Virus record (IMG/VR): IMGVR_UViG_3300017971_000031
Coordinates: 1 to 64,000 of that record
DNA from: a virus
Length of the DNA stretch: 64,000 bases
Direction: 5' to 3' (one strand)
A program made the position numbers and the translations under genes. This document shows, piece by piece, positions 55,221 to 63,938 of this stretch; position 1 is the first letter of the stretch; every line of letters starts with the position of its first letter. The notes below the pieces were generated by a model. It had not been told where the DNA came from. It did no database searches and was given only the letters and a program-made list of their open reading frames with translations.

Positions 55221-55862
55221 ATGGCCAAAAAACCTGCTAAGAAATCAGATCAGAAACCAAGACCTCGGAAGAGAGGACCTGGGCGGCCTAAAGGCTCGCG
55301 GCCTAAAGGTCCTCCGAGAATTCCCAAAAAGGTCCTCTTTCGGGAGATGCTGGTCAAGTATATTGCCGATCCGAAGAATGAGTTTCCTACCCGTACGCAG
55401 ATGGCCACTGAAGTTTGCAAGACCACTGTTGGCAATTTCTACAAGCACTTCAACTTGGAAGAGATGCTGGAGATAGAACAGGAAGGATTTGACCTCAGGC
55501 AGAAAGCTCGGCTTCGGAACCTGACTCAAGTTTACGATGCGATGGAAGCAGCCGCGACAGGGTTCGAGCATGATGCCGTCCATATTTCACAATTCCAGGG
55601 ACAGGTCATTGAAACCCCGATCACGAAGAAGTATAAGCCAGATCCGGCCGCGGCCAGCTTACTGATGGACAGGCTGCAAGGCAAGGTACCTAGCAAGACT
55701 GAACTAACCGGAAAGGACGGGGCACCATTAGGGGCTGGCGTCCTCCCAATTGCCGCTTTGGACCTGACCTTATTGGATGACGATGAATTAGCTTTGGTTG
55801 AGAAGATCGGCATGAAACTCCTGAAGGCCAAAGAGGATGAGGAGCAGGGTTCTTCCTCATAA
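55221..55862 (+). CDS. terS: Terminase small subunit, 213 aa
   Basis: The start at 55221 gives a basic N-terminal tail (KKPAKKSDQKPRPRKRGPGR) followed by an HTH (FPTRTQMATEVCKTTVGNFY), then a helical oligomerisation part and a C-terminal TGKDG segment typical of small terminases. It recognises the packaging site on phage DNA and loads the large subunit. The gene precedes the large terminase, but three long tandem repeats separate them. GGAACT or TCGGA are only weak ribosome sites, so an upstream TTG start at 55197 remains possible. Confidence 0.85.
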   Translation: MAKKPAKKSDQKPRPRKRGPGRPKGSRPKGPPRIPKKVLFREMLVKYIADPKNEFPTRTQMATEVCKTTVGNFYKHFNLEEMLEIEQEGFDLRQKARLRNLTQVYDAMEAAATGFEHDAVHISQFQGQVIETPITKKYKPDPAAASLLMDRLQGKVPSKTELTGKDGAPLGAGVLPIAALDLTLLDDDELALVEKIGMKLLKAKEDEEQGSSS

Positions 55863-56367
55863 GGTCGCCAGTTGATTTCGATCGTCGTAAATGTGCAAAC
55901 ATAAGTCCTTATAATGATTGCATATTTTGCAACACCATTTTCAGAATCTTGACCGGTGGTCGACCTTTTCAGAAAACCTTGACCCACTACGAAGACCAGG
56001 GTTAGGATTCTGATCCCCCGCAAGGAACTAAGGTCGCCATCTGATTTCAGTCGTCGTAAATGTGCAAACATAAGAGACTGTAATGATTGCATATTTTGCA
56101 ATACAGTTTTCAGGATTTTGACCCGAGGTCGGGGTTTTCAGAAAACCTTGACCCACTACGAAAATCAAGGAATCTTGACCCACTACGAAGATCAGGGTTA
56201 GGATTCTGATCCCCACGAGGGATTAAGGTCGCCAGTTGATTTCAGTCGTCGAAGATGTGCAAACATAAGGTATTGAAATGATTGCATATTTTGAAACTTG
56301 ATATCTAGGATTTTGACCCAAGGTCAAGGTTTTCAAGAAACCGTGACCCACTACGAAAAAGGTCGGT
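55861..56367 (+). repeat. Three long tandem repeats between terS and terL
   Basis: Copies begin at 55861, 56030 and 56225 (AAGGTCGCCA or AAGGTCGCC start; 169, 195 and ~143 bp). Each carries TGTGCAAACATAAG, a TATAATGATTGCATATTTTGC-like segment and GACCCACTACGAA. The second has an internal duplication of the last element; the third is cut off by terL. No gene is visible. Position fits a packaging (pac/cos) site or a regulatory leader. Confidence 0.85.
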
Positions 56368-57912
56368 ATGTTAGACACTAACACGACAGATATATCCATC
56401 CAGAAAGCTGAGATCCTTCAGGCCGCGATTCACTCCCCATACGCGGTCAAGGCTGAGCGCTGTCGTCGGAGTTTCTTCCACTTCATGCAGGAGTTCTGGG
56501 ATACCGTTTCGAATGATGATCCCCAATGGAACTGGCATATGAAATACCTGTGCGATGAAATGCAAAAAGTCGCTGAACGGGTATTTGAAGGCCAGCCCAA
56601 ACTGTATGACCTTATCATTAATGTTCCCCCGGGCACGAGTAAGTCCACAATTTGCGTGATCATGTTCCCCGTTTGGTGCTGGATCAAGAAACACTGGATG
56701 AAATTCATTGCGACCTCATACTCTGCCGCATTGTCCCTAGAGCATGCTGACTATTCCCGCGAACTGATCCGATCGGATAAGTTTCAAAAGATATTCCCCG
56801 AAATTCAGATCAGGAAGGACAAGGACCAGAAGGGCAACTTTCAGATCCAGAAGGTCATGTATGATAAGGACACGGGTGAGGAAGTAGGCGCTGTGTTCGG
56901 CGGTAATCGTTTCTCCACCTCCGTTGGCGCTGTTCTGACCGGATTCCATGGGCACATATTGCTCGTGGATGATCCTTTGAATCCTGAGAAATCCTTCTCC
57001 GACGTTGAGCTGAAAACATCCAACCGCTGGATTGACCAAACCCTCTCCATGCGGAAGATTGATAAGGCCATTTGTCCTACGATCATGATTATGCAGCGCC
57101 TGCATCAGGACGATCCGACTGGCCATCTGATTACCAAGAAGAATAAACGCATCAAGCATATATGCCTGCCTGGCGAAATTAGAACGAAAGGATCCGAGAA
57201 GAAGGTTTCCCCTCCAGCCTTGAAAAAGTACTACACCGATGGGCTGTTGGATCCTCGGCGAATGGATGCTTCCGTTCTGAAGGAAATGGAAGCGGATCTA
57301 GGTCAATATGGATACGCGGGACAGGTCGGGCAAGATCCGTCGCCACCCAAGGGCGGCATGTTCAAGGTCGACCGATTTGTAATCATCGACCGGATGCCCG
57401 CGGCTGAGCACCTCGGCCTCGTGGTCCGATATTGGGATAAGGCAGGAACAGAAGACGACGGAGCATTCACATCAGGCAGTAAGATGTGGAAGCTAGTTGG
57501 TGATGAATATGAAGGGAAATTCCTCGTATCAAACGTGAGGAAGGGGCAATGGAGCTCTGAGGTTAGGGAGAAGAATATCAAATCAACAACGGAAGCGGAT
57601 GGTAAAGACTGTGTTGTCTGGATTGAGCAAGAGCCTGGATCAGGGGGAAAGGAATCAGCCGAATCTACTGTCAGGAATTTAGCCGGCTTTAGTGTGAGGA
57701 AGGATAAGGTTACCGGGAGCAAAGTCAAACGGGCTGATACATACAGTGTGCAAGTAAACGATGGCAATGTCCTTTTACTGAACGGACCATGGGTGCAAGA
57801 GTTCATCGATAATCACCGGTTCTTCCCGTTCGGTAAGTACAAGGATGATATTGATTCCACAAGTGGCGCATTCAACGCGCTTACATCCTCCGGCAAGGTA
57901 TTCGTTAGCTAG
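56368..57912 (+). CDS. terL: Terminase large subunit, 514 aa
   Basis: The ATPase domain has an atypical Walker A (PPGTSKST, 87-94) and Walker B HILLVDDP (~193-200). The C-terminal nuclease (RNase H-like) domain shows VVRYWDKAG (~350), IEQEPGSGGK (~420) and a final acidic segment (YKDDIDSTSG). It drives DNA translocation into the prohead and cuts it. AAAAAGGT before the ATG is a modest ribosome site. Confidence 0.95.
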   Translation: MLDTNTTDISIQKAEILQAAIHSPYAVKAERCRRSFFHFMQEFWDTVSNDDPQWNWHMKYLCDEMQKVAERVFEGQPKLYDLIINVPPGTSKSTICVIMFPVWCWIKKHWMKFIATSYSAALSLEHADYSRELIRSDKFQKIFPEIQIRKDKDQKGNFQIQKVMYDKDTGEEVGAVFGGNRFSTSVGAVLTGFHGHILLVDDPLNPEKSFSDVELKTSNRWIDQTLSMRKIDKAICPTIMIMQRLHQDDPTGHLITKKNKRIKHICLPGEIRTKGSEKKVSPPALKKYYTDGLLDPRRMDASVLKEMEADLGQYGYAGQVGQDPSPPKGGMFKVDRFVIIDRMPAAEHLGLVVRYWDKAGTEDDGAFTSGSKMWKLVGDEYEGKFLVSNVRKGQWSSEVREKNIKSTTEADGKDCVVWIEQEPGSGGKESAESTVRNLAGFSVRKDKVTGSKVKRADTYSVQVNDGNVLLLNGPWVQEFIDNHRFFPFGKYKDDIDSTSGAFNALTSSGKVFVS

Positions 57913-57932
57913 TACCAGACCGAGGGGGATCT

Positions 57933-58133
57933 GTGGCGGAGATCACTAAGGAAACGTTTGAGATGATTATTACAAACCAAGCCGACGGGCTGATCATCGC
58001 ACATCAAACATTATCGTTTGTTAAGTTGGGGGAGATATCTGACAAGCTCACCCGCTTACTGGAGAGGAAGAAAAATGAAGACAAGCCAGGTTGTCAGAAT
58101 ACGAAACGCGCAGATGGAGGTGACCCGGGCTGA
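57933..58133 (+). CDS. Small hypothetical protein, 66 aa
   Basis: A GTG at 57933 opens the frame (MAEITKETFEMIITNQADGL), with GGGGGATC upstream. The helical sequence overlaps the next gene by 59 bp. Terminase and portal genes often flank small unknown genes. Weak support. Confidence 0.45.
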   Translation: MAEITKETFEMIITNQADGLIIAHQTLSFVKLGEISDKLTRLLERKKNEDKPGCQNTKRADGGDPG

Positions 58134-58743
58134 CTTGCCTTATGGTCATATCCAAGCCAGTTGGCTTCACGGTAGGTTCTACGAGCAAAGAATGCTCGAT
58201 TATATAGCAGCCCGATATGCAGGGGGAGAGTTCCTTGACATCGGGGCGTGTATGGGGAATCACTCAGTCTATTTTGCTTTATACTGTAACCCTGACCACG
58301 TGTATGCTTTTGAACCTGTAGCCGAACATTACCAGCATATGCAAAGGAATATCCAGTTGAATCAGTCACAGATTAAATGCAAGGTCACGGGCTACTGTTT
58401 GGCCGTAGGAGCGGATGAGATCTGTGGCAGGATGATTCTGCCTGAGGACGGAAACGAGGGCATGTGGGAATTCACGGGAGACTGTGGCGGAGATACCCAG
58501 ATGCAGCCGATTGATTCTTTTGGATTCGGGAATGTGACCCTGATGAAGATTGATGCTGAGAAGCATGAGATGGCCATTCTGCATGGGGCAATGGAAACCA
58601 TCCGATTTTCAAAGCCAGCTATATTCGTTGAGGCTGTCACTGATGCAGATGTTGAACGGGTGATGGACCTGCTTTCTCCATTAGGGTATATGATCCACGG
58701 ACAGTTCAACCGCACCCCGACTTTCGAACTGGTGGCCGACTGA
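58075..58743 (+). CDS. FkbM-type SAM methyltransferase, 222 aa
   Basis: GAGGAAG precedes the ATG at 58075. The motif FLDIGACMGNHSVYFAL with YAFEPVAEHYQ matches the FkbM family core, followed by MKIDAEKHEMAIL. Family members O-methylate sugars and small molecules. In this phage it sits between terminase and portal genes, an unusual place; it may modify a virion glycan or host molecule. The stop overlaps the next start. Confidence 0.85.
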   Translation: MKTSQVVRIRNAQMEVTRADLPYGHIQASWLHGRFYEQRMLDYIAARYAGGEFLDIGACMGNHSVYFALYCNPDHVYAFEPVAEHYQHMQRNIQLNQSQIKCKVTGYCLAVGADEICGRMILPEDGNEGMWEFTGDCGGDTQMQPIDSFGFGNVTLMKIDAEKHEMAILHGAMETIRFSKPAIFVEAVTDADVERVMDLLSPLGYMIHGQFNRTPTFELVAD

Positions 58744-58964
58744 TGATTGATGAGATCCAAATACTGGACACGGTCAAAATCAATCCGATCCGAGTGAACG
58801 AAGGGGAATCGTTCTTCGTGGATATCCGAATCAATGGAAAAGAGGTTCGTTTGGCCGATACCATTCATTCATCTTCTTTGGTCCATGAACTGGTAGCCTA
58901 CAAGTACCGCGGGGCATACGGGGTAACTTACAATATCCTCGAGCATTACGGCTATCTACACTAA
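58743..58964 (+). CDS. Small hypothetical protein, 73 aa
   Basis: The start overlaps the stop of the methyltransferase gene (TGATGA). The sequence (VKINPIRVNEGESFFVDIRI) is beta-like in the first half and ends NILEHYGYLH. It precedes the portal gene by 10 bp. No family recognised. Confidence 0.6.
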   Translation: MIDEIQILDTVKINPIRVNEGESFFVDIRINGKEVRLADTIHSSSLVHELVAYKYRGAYGVTYNILEHYGYLH

Positions 58965-58974
58965 GGAATAAACC

Positions 58975-61005
58975 ATGGCAAACCGACTACGCAGATTCAC
59001 AAACTTCTTCAGAAGGAACTTTGCATTTGCCAATTCCTTCATTGCCCGCATGGGTGGTCCGCAATATTCTAACTGGACAATCCAGAAGGCCGTCAAGGAA
59101 GGTTATAAGGCTAATGGATGGGTATACAAAGCCGTGAATCTGACCGCAACCAGCGGCTCCTCTGTGCCCTGGGGCGTGGTTGATGAAGATGAGAACCGAA
59201 TTGAAGACAGCCATGTGGATCAGTTATTCCAACAGCCCAATCCTTATATCTCACGACAGGACTTTTTCGAATTGTGGATTTCCTGGCTTGAGCTAGGAGG
59301 GAATGCGCTTGCTCTGAAGGTTGAGGCCCAAGGGGAAACTCAGGAACTGTGGCCGATCAGCCCGGACCGAATTCACCCGATCAGTTCAAAAGAGGTAGCA
59401 AAATGGCTCGATGGTTACTCCTTGGATAACAAGAAATCCAAGGAATGGGAGCCAAACGAAATAGTTCATGCCAAATACTTCGACCCCGCAAATCCGTTCT
59501 GGGGGATTGCTCCTCTTCAGGCTGCGGCTAAGGTCGTTGATATTGATACAGATCAGAAGGACTGGAACAAGGCGGCCATGCAAAACATGGGCGTGCTGTC
59601 AGGTGTGTTTAGTTTCAAGCGAGATTTCAATAGCCAGGATGAAGCGGACGAGGTTGCAGAAAGCCTGAATGATCGATATGCCAAACCTGAGAATGCACGC
59701 AGGTTAGGCGTTGTCGGTTCAGAAGCCAAATATACTCGGATCGGGTCCACCCCTCAAGAACTCGATTTTGGTGCCAGTCGGCTTTCGAACCGGGATGAGA
59801 TCTTTATTATATTCGGGATTCCCCCACAGTACGCTGGAGCTATGGAATCGGCCACTTACAATAACTATCAGACGAGTGAATTGATTTTTTGGTTCCAGAA
59901 GGTTATCCCACTCCTGGATAACTTAAAAGACACTTTCAACCTGTCCTTCCGTGATGAACTGGAGAAAGGACAAACAATCACTTACTTCCTCAACGACATT
60001 CCGGCCATCCGACGGGCAATGCTTGAGAGGAGTAAGACGGCAAAGAACCTCTATTCAATGGGCGTACCATTTGACCGTCTGAACAAAGTCTTCAAATTTG
60101 ATATTGAGGAATTTGAAGGCTGGGATATTTCATATCCGGGCGGGAAGGTCGCTGGGCAGGCCATGCTTGTTGAGGAAAGGGGAAACCCAACCCAGACCGA
60201 AACACGTGCGGATACGCAGCCTGAGACCCCATCAGACAACAATTTGCTGGCTTTCGCAGCTCGGAATGTAGAAGCTGAGTTCAAGGCCCGCGAGGATTTT
60301 GCTGTTAAATGGTCACCGGCCATTGAGGATCTGCTAGCCGAACAGCGAGACCTGATCAACGCCGCCATTGATGAAGCATCAGATCAGTTTGACAGGGTTC
60401 ATGAAATCCGTCCCAGCGATGTCCTTCAGGAAACTTGGAAGAGGGATTGGGAGCCTGTCTATACTGATTTGATGAGCACGTACATGCGCACGGCCGCGGA
60501 TCAGATCTTGATTGAGAAACGGGCTGAAGAAGATGATGAGCTCCAGCTGGCCTTAGATAATTACCTTGAGGCTGAGGGCACAGTTCTGAGAGAACTCAGC
60601 ATGATCGAAAAGTCCACCGTGGATGCTGTTCTGCTTCAGGTCACCAGTGCAATTGAAGAAGGACTCAACGTGAATCAGTTGCAGCAAGCTATTCAGGATG
60701 CAGGTGTGTTTGAACCTGAAAGAGCGTTAAGACTGAGTCGGACCATTACCGGGACCGCAGGAAGCATGGGCCAATTTGTATCGGCCGGCCATGCTGGTGC
60801 AACCCATAAGAAGTGGGTCGATTCAGGATTTGAAGTAAGGCCAGAACACCAGACCAGGGCAGGCGAAGCTTCTGTAAAGCTAAACGCCAGATTCTCGCCT
60901 CAGTTCGGCCAGATCAATGGGCCGCGGTATCCGCTAGACCCGATGCTTGTTCCAGCGGACCGAGTGAATTGCAGGTGTTCGATGACTTTCGAAATAAGGG
61001 AGTAA
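58975..61005 (+). CDS. Portal protein fused to a MuF-type head-morphogenesis domain, 676 aa
   Basis: Residues ~1-430 form an HK97-type portal (GWVYKAVNLTATSGSSVPW near the N-terminus, later the HAKYFDPANPFWGIAPL and FGIPPQYAG segments). After a Glu/Thr-rich linker (~395-415), residues ~430-676 are a phage_Mu_F-like minor head domain with the C-terminal KWVDSGFEVRPEHQTRAGE and VNCRCSMTF pattern. In most phages these are two genes; a fusion joins portal and minor head functions in one chain. AAGGAAT precedes the ATG. Confidence 0.9.
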   Translation: MANRLRRFTNFFRRNFAFANSFIARMGGPQYSNWTIQKAVKEGYKANGWVYKAVNLTATSGSSVPWGVVDEDENRIEDSHVDQLFQQPNPYISRQDFFELWISWLELGGNALALKVEAQGETQELWPISPDRIHPISSKEVAKWLDGYSLDNKKSKEWEPNEIVHAKYFDPANPFWGIAPLQAAAKVVDIDTDQKDWNKAAMQNMGVLSGVFSFKRDFNSQDEADEVAESLNDRYAKPENARRLGVVGSEAKYTRIGSTPQELDFGASRLSNRDEIFIIFGIPPQYAGAMESATYNNYQTSELIFWFQKVIPLLDNLKDTFNLSFRDELEKGQTITYFLNDIPAIRRAMLERSKTAKNLYSMGVPFDRLNKVFKFDIEEFEGWDISYPGGKVAGQAMLVEERGNPTQTETRADTQPETPSDNNLLAFAARNVEAEFKAREDFAVKWSPAIEDLLAEQRDLINAAIDEASDQFDRVHEIRPSDVLQETWKRDWEPVYTDLMSTYMRTAADQILIEKRAEEDDELQLALDNYLEAEGTVLRELSMIEKSTVDAVLLQVTSAIEEGLNVNQLQQAIQDAGVFEPERALRLSRTITGTAGSMGQFVSAGHAGATHKKWVDSGFEVRPEHQTRAGEASVKLNARFSPQFGQINGPRYPLDPMLVPADRVNCRCSMTFEIRE

Positions 61006-61008
61006 GTC

Positions 61009-62655
61009 ATGGCAGTTCAACTGGTCAAGAAATCTGAGAAGTTTGCACGGTCACTGATCCATCAGGGCAAAATCAATGACAGCTCCTCATGGTCGTTTTC
61101 TGCCGCGGACGGTAACAAGCTGTTAGGAGATGGGAACTGGGAGAACTATGCCAAATGGCATTTGGGCAAGGACACGGATGCTAACAAGGAGACAAAGGCG
61201 TATTACAAGTATCCGTTTGGCAAAAATGGCAAGGTCTATATGTCTGCACTCAGGGCTATCAGGACCAGGGCCGCACAGGCAGGAGCGACCACGATCTTTG
61301 ATGCGGCGGGCCGGCTGTTGAATGCTGCTAAAGCAAAACTAGACAAAAGGGGAATCACAATGAAAAAGGAAATCAGATCTTATCACGTACCGGACGATTT
61401 GAAGATTCGGGCAAAAGACGGTGAAGGATCCGACGGCATATTTGAGGGATATGCAGTTGTATGGGATTCTGTCGACAGCCACGGCACCCGTTTCAAGAAA
61501 GGATCATTCACCAAGACACTTCAGGAGAGAGCCGACAAGGTCAAGGTCCTGTACAACCACCTCACCACCGAGCCGATCGGGAAACCGCTAGAGCTTCTGG
61601 AAGACGAAGTCGGTCTGTTTGTACGGGCTCAGTTGACCGAGGGCGTTCAGCGGGCCGATGAGACACGGCTGAACATTGAGGCCGAAGTCCTTGACACCCT
61701 GTCATTCGGATTTCAGACCATTGATTCGAAGCGTGCGGCTGATAAGGTGACCGATATCACTGAAGTCAAGTTGTACGAAATTTCTCCCGTGACCTTCGCT
61801 TCCAATGAGAAGGCCAAGATTACCGGGATTAGGTCCGAGGATATGGTTACAGCGGACAATGATCCTGACTCGATCAAGCTCGAAGACATTGCTGATCGGC
61901 TGGAGGAAGTTCGGAAGAGATTGCTAGAAGGCGATGATGGTGCTGCGCCTTCCAGCGATGATGACCTGGATACGCGGGATGATGATCAGGCAGGAGCGAA
62001 CTCTGCCGATGACCCGATTATCCCACAATTGAGGGCTACGGACTTTGACGAATCAGCCCTGATTGAAGAGCTGTATGAAAAGGGACAGCAATTGAATTAT
62101 GCATTGCGAGTTACCTTGTCCGATATCTGGTGGGCTGACGATATGGACAATGAGGCCACTTTGGCTTCCTTGGATACAGCCATTTCGAAATACCATGCAG
62201 CCTATTTGAATTGGTCCCGTGAGTTCATCGGCAAGTTCTGGGAAGAGCGCCATTCGGTCATGCAGTCGGACGATCTGGATGGGGTTTTCAATAAGGAACT
62301 CCGCACACTCGGGAAGACAATCGAAACCATAGCGGCCGAAACCTCTTTCACCGCTGATGAATTACGAACACTTTCGAGGGGTAACCTGTTATCGCTTGAA
62401 AGCCGTTCAAAACTGGCCGAGCTGCCTGAACCCATCCAAACAGCTCACCAGGAGAAGCGCAGGACGGTAGTGGAGATGCTCTGCAACGAACTGCGGTCGG
62501 GTAAGTTCACAAAAGCCGAGTCTGAACGATTCCGCTCACTTTTGGAACTGAACGATGCGCGGGCCGAGGATGAGCATCGGTCGACGGACAGCGAGCTTGC
62601 AACAACGGTCCTGTCGGCATTGGATCGCTTGAGATCGGATATCTCAGGATCCTAA
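61009..62655 (+). CDS. Prohead protease (S78) with N-terminal domain and long C-terminal extension, 548 aa
   Basis: Residues ~1-110 are a domain often placed before the protease in HK97-like phages (SSSWSFSAADGNKLLGDGNW). Residues ~120-275 are the HK97 S78 protease: FEGYAVVWD, VLYNH (catalytic His) and LDTLSFGFQ (catalytic Ser), then EISPVTFASN. The last ~270 residues are acidic and helical and probably act as a scaffold that is cut away on maturation. AAGG-type site before the ATG. Scaffold function of the extension is inferred. Confidence 0.9.
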   Translation: MAVQLVKKSEKFARSLIHQGKINDSSSWSFSAADGNKLLGDGNWENYAKWHLGKDTDANKETKAYYKYPFGKNGKVYMSALRAIRTRAAQAGATTIFDAAGRLLNAAKAKLDKRGITMKKEIRSYHVPDDLKIRAKDGEGSDGIFEGYAVVWDSVDSHGTRFKKGSFTKTLQERADKVKVLYNHLTTEPIGKPLELLEDEVGLFVRAQLTEGVQRADETRLNIEAEVLDTLSFGFQTIDSKRAADKVTDITEVKLYEISPVTFASNEKAKITGIRSEDMVTADNDPDSIKLEDIADRLEEVRKRLLEGDDGAAPSSDDDLDTRDDDQAGANSADDPIIPQLRATDFDESALIEELYEKGQQLNYALRVTLSDIWWADDMDNEATLASLDTAISKYHAAYLNWSREFIGKFWEERHSVMQSDDLDGVFNKELRTLGKTIETIAAETSFTADELRTLSRGNLLSLESRSKLAELPEPIQTAHQEKRRTVVEMLCNELRSGKFTKAESERFRSLLELNDARAEDEHRSTDSELATTVLSALDRLRSDISGS

Positions 62656-62705
62656 CTGATAACAGGGAACCAACCCACTTTTTCTACTGATAAGGAGACC
62701 AAATC

Positions 62706-63938
62706 ATGAAAGAAACAGACCTGAACAAAATCAATGACATGCTGGGCCGTACTTTCGAGGAGTTCAAGAAACGCAATGATCAGGCCCTCGAGGAAATGGA
62801 ACAGCGAAATGGCGTTGAGACCGGGGAGACCCGGGCGGCAGTCGAGAAGGTTGAATCGGATATCACCGAGATTCGCAAGGCCATGAAAGAGATTGAGGTC
62901 CGCATGAATCGACCCGACTTCAGCCCGGAAGGGGAGCAGACCGAGGAGCAACAGCTCCATCACCGCGCCTTCGAGAAGTACTTGCGCGTCGGTAAGAACC
63001 CTGATGAAGATTCCCAATTTGCCTTCACGCCTGATGAGCAGCGTGCTCTGACTTCGCAGTCGGACGGCTCCGGCGGATTCCTCGTGCCGATCGATTACGA
63101 GGGTGGGATCATCATGAATGCCTACAACCTTGCCGAACTGCGACCCATTTGTCAGGTCGGGACCACGGGCAGGGATGTTGTCCAGCTGGGTGCGCTTTCC
63201 AAACCCTCCGTCGGATGGGGCAGGGCCGGTGTGCAGATCAGTACGCAGACCTTGACCGCAGGCGGACGCCGAATCACCATATATCCTCTGTATGGTCTGA
63301 CGACCGTGGCCGTGGATACCTTGGATGATGCGGAAGCGAACATCGAGCAAGAACTGAATGACGCCTTCTCCCGGGCAATCGCCGAGGCCGAGGATGATGC
63401 CTATGCAGCCAGCGCGGGTGATGACAGCCCGAAGGGCGTGGTAGCGGATACGAATGTTCAGGCCAATTATGTTGCCTCGGGCGTTGCAGCCGCTATCTCG
63501 GACGCCAATAACAACGGCGTGGATGTCCTGATCGAAATGCTTCAGTCGCTGAACAAGATCTATCGTCGGAACGCGACCTGGGCCATGAACAGCACGACCG
63601 AGGGTCTGGTCCGTAAGCTGAAGAACGGTGAGGGTGACTACATTTGGGCAATGGGCGTGGGTGCTACCGGAACCGTCGGGGCCAATCCTCCGACTCTGCT
63701 TGGTCGCCCGATCGTGAATCCTGAAGGAATGCCTGATGTGTCCGCTGGTACCTACCCGATCGTAATCGGTGACTTTATGGCCGGCTACAAGATCCGGGAC
63801 AACCGCGGCCTGTCCGTGCAGCGTCTGGTGGAGAAGTATGCGGACTACGATCAAATCGGCTTCAAGGTCAAGAAGAGAACCGGCGGTATGGTTACTCTGC
63901 CCGAGGCCTTCGTCCCGATGAAAATCGCGACCAGCTAG
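62706..63938 (+). CDS. Major capsid protein, HK97 fold, 410 aa
   Basis: The N-terminal ~100 residues are a coiled-coil delta-domain-like region (FEEFKKRNDQALEEMEQRNG). A likely prohead protease cut would follow before the conserved capsid core (SQSDGSGGFLVPIDYEGGII). The core contains WAMNSTTEGLVRKL, LLGRPIVNPEGMP and GDFMAGYKI, all usual in HK97-like capsids. AAGGAG precedes the ATG. It assembles the head shell with the portal and protease encoded upstream. Confidence 0.95.
   Translation: MKETDLNKINDMLGRTFEEFKKRNDQALEEMEQRNGVETGETRAAVEKVESDITEIRKAMKEIEVRMNRPDFSPEGEQTEEQQLHHRAFEKYLRVGKNPDEDSQFAFTPDEQRALTSQSDGSGGFLVPIDYEGGIIMNAYNLAELRPICQVGTTGRDVVQLGALSKPSVGWGRAGVQISTQTLTAGGRRITIYPLYGLTTVAVDTLDDAEANIEQELNDAFSRAIAEAEDDAYAASAGDDSPKGVVADTNVQANYVASGVAAAISDANNNGVDVLIEMLQSLNKIYRRNATWAMNSTTEGLVRKLKNGEGDYIWAMGVGATGTVGANPPTLLGRPIVNPEGMPDVSAGTYPIVIGDFMAGYKIRDNRGLSVQRLVEKYADYDQIGFKVKKRTGGMVTLPEAFVPMKIATS

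Noticed and set aside
55532-56216. Minus-strand open frames over terS and the tandem repeats
   Set aside because: They lie opposite terS or consist of repeat sequence (the same peptide three times), with no ribosome sites.
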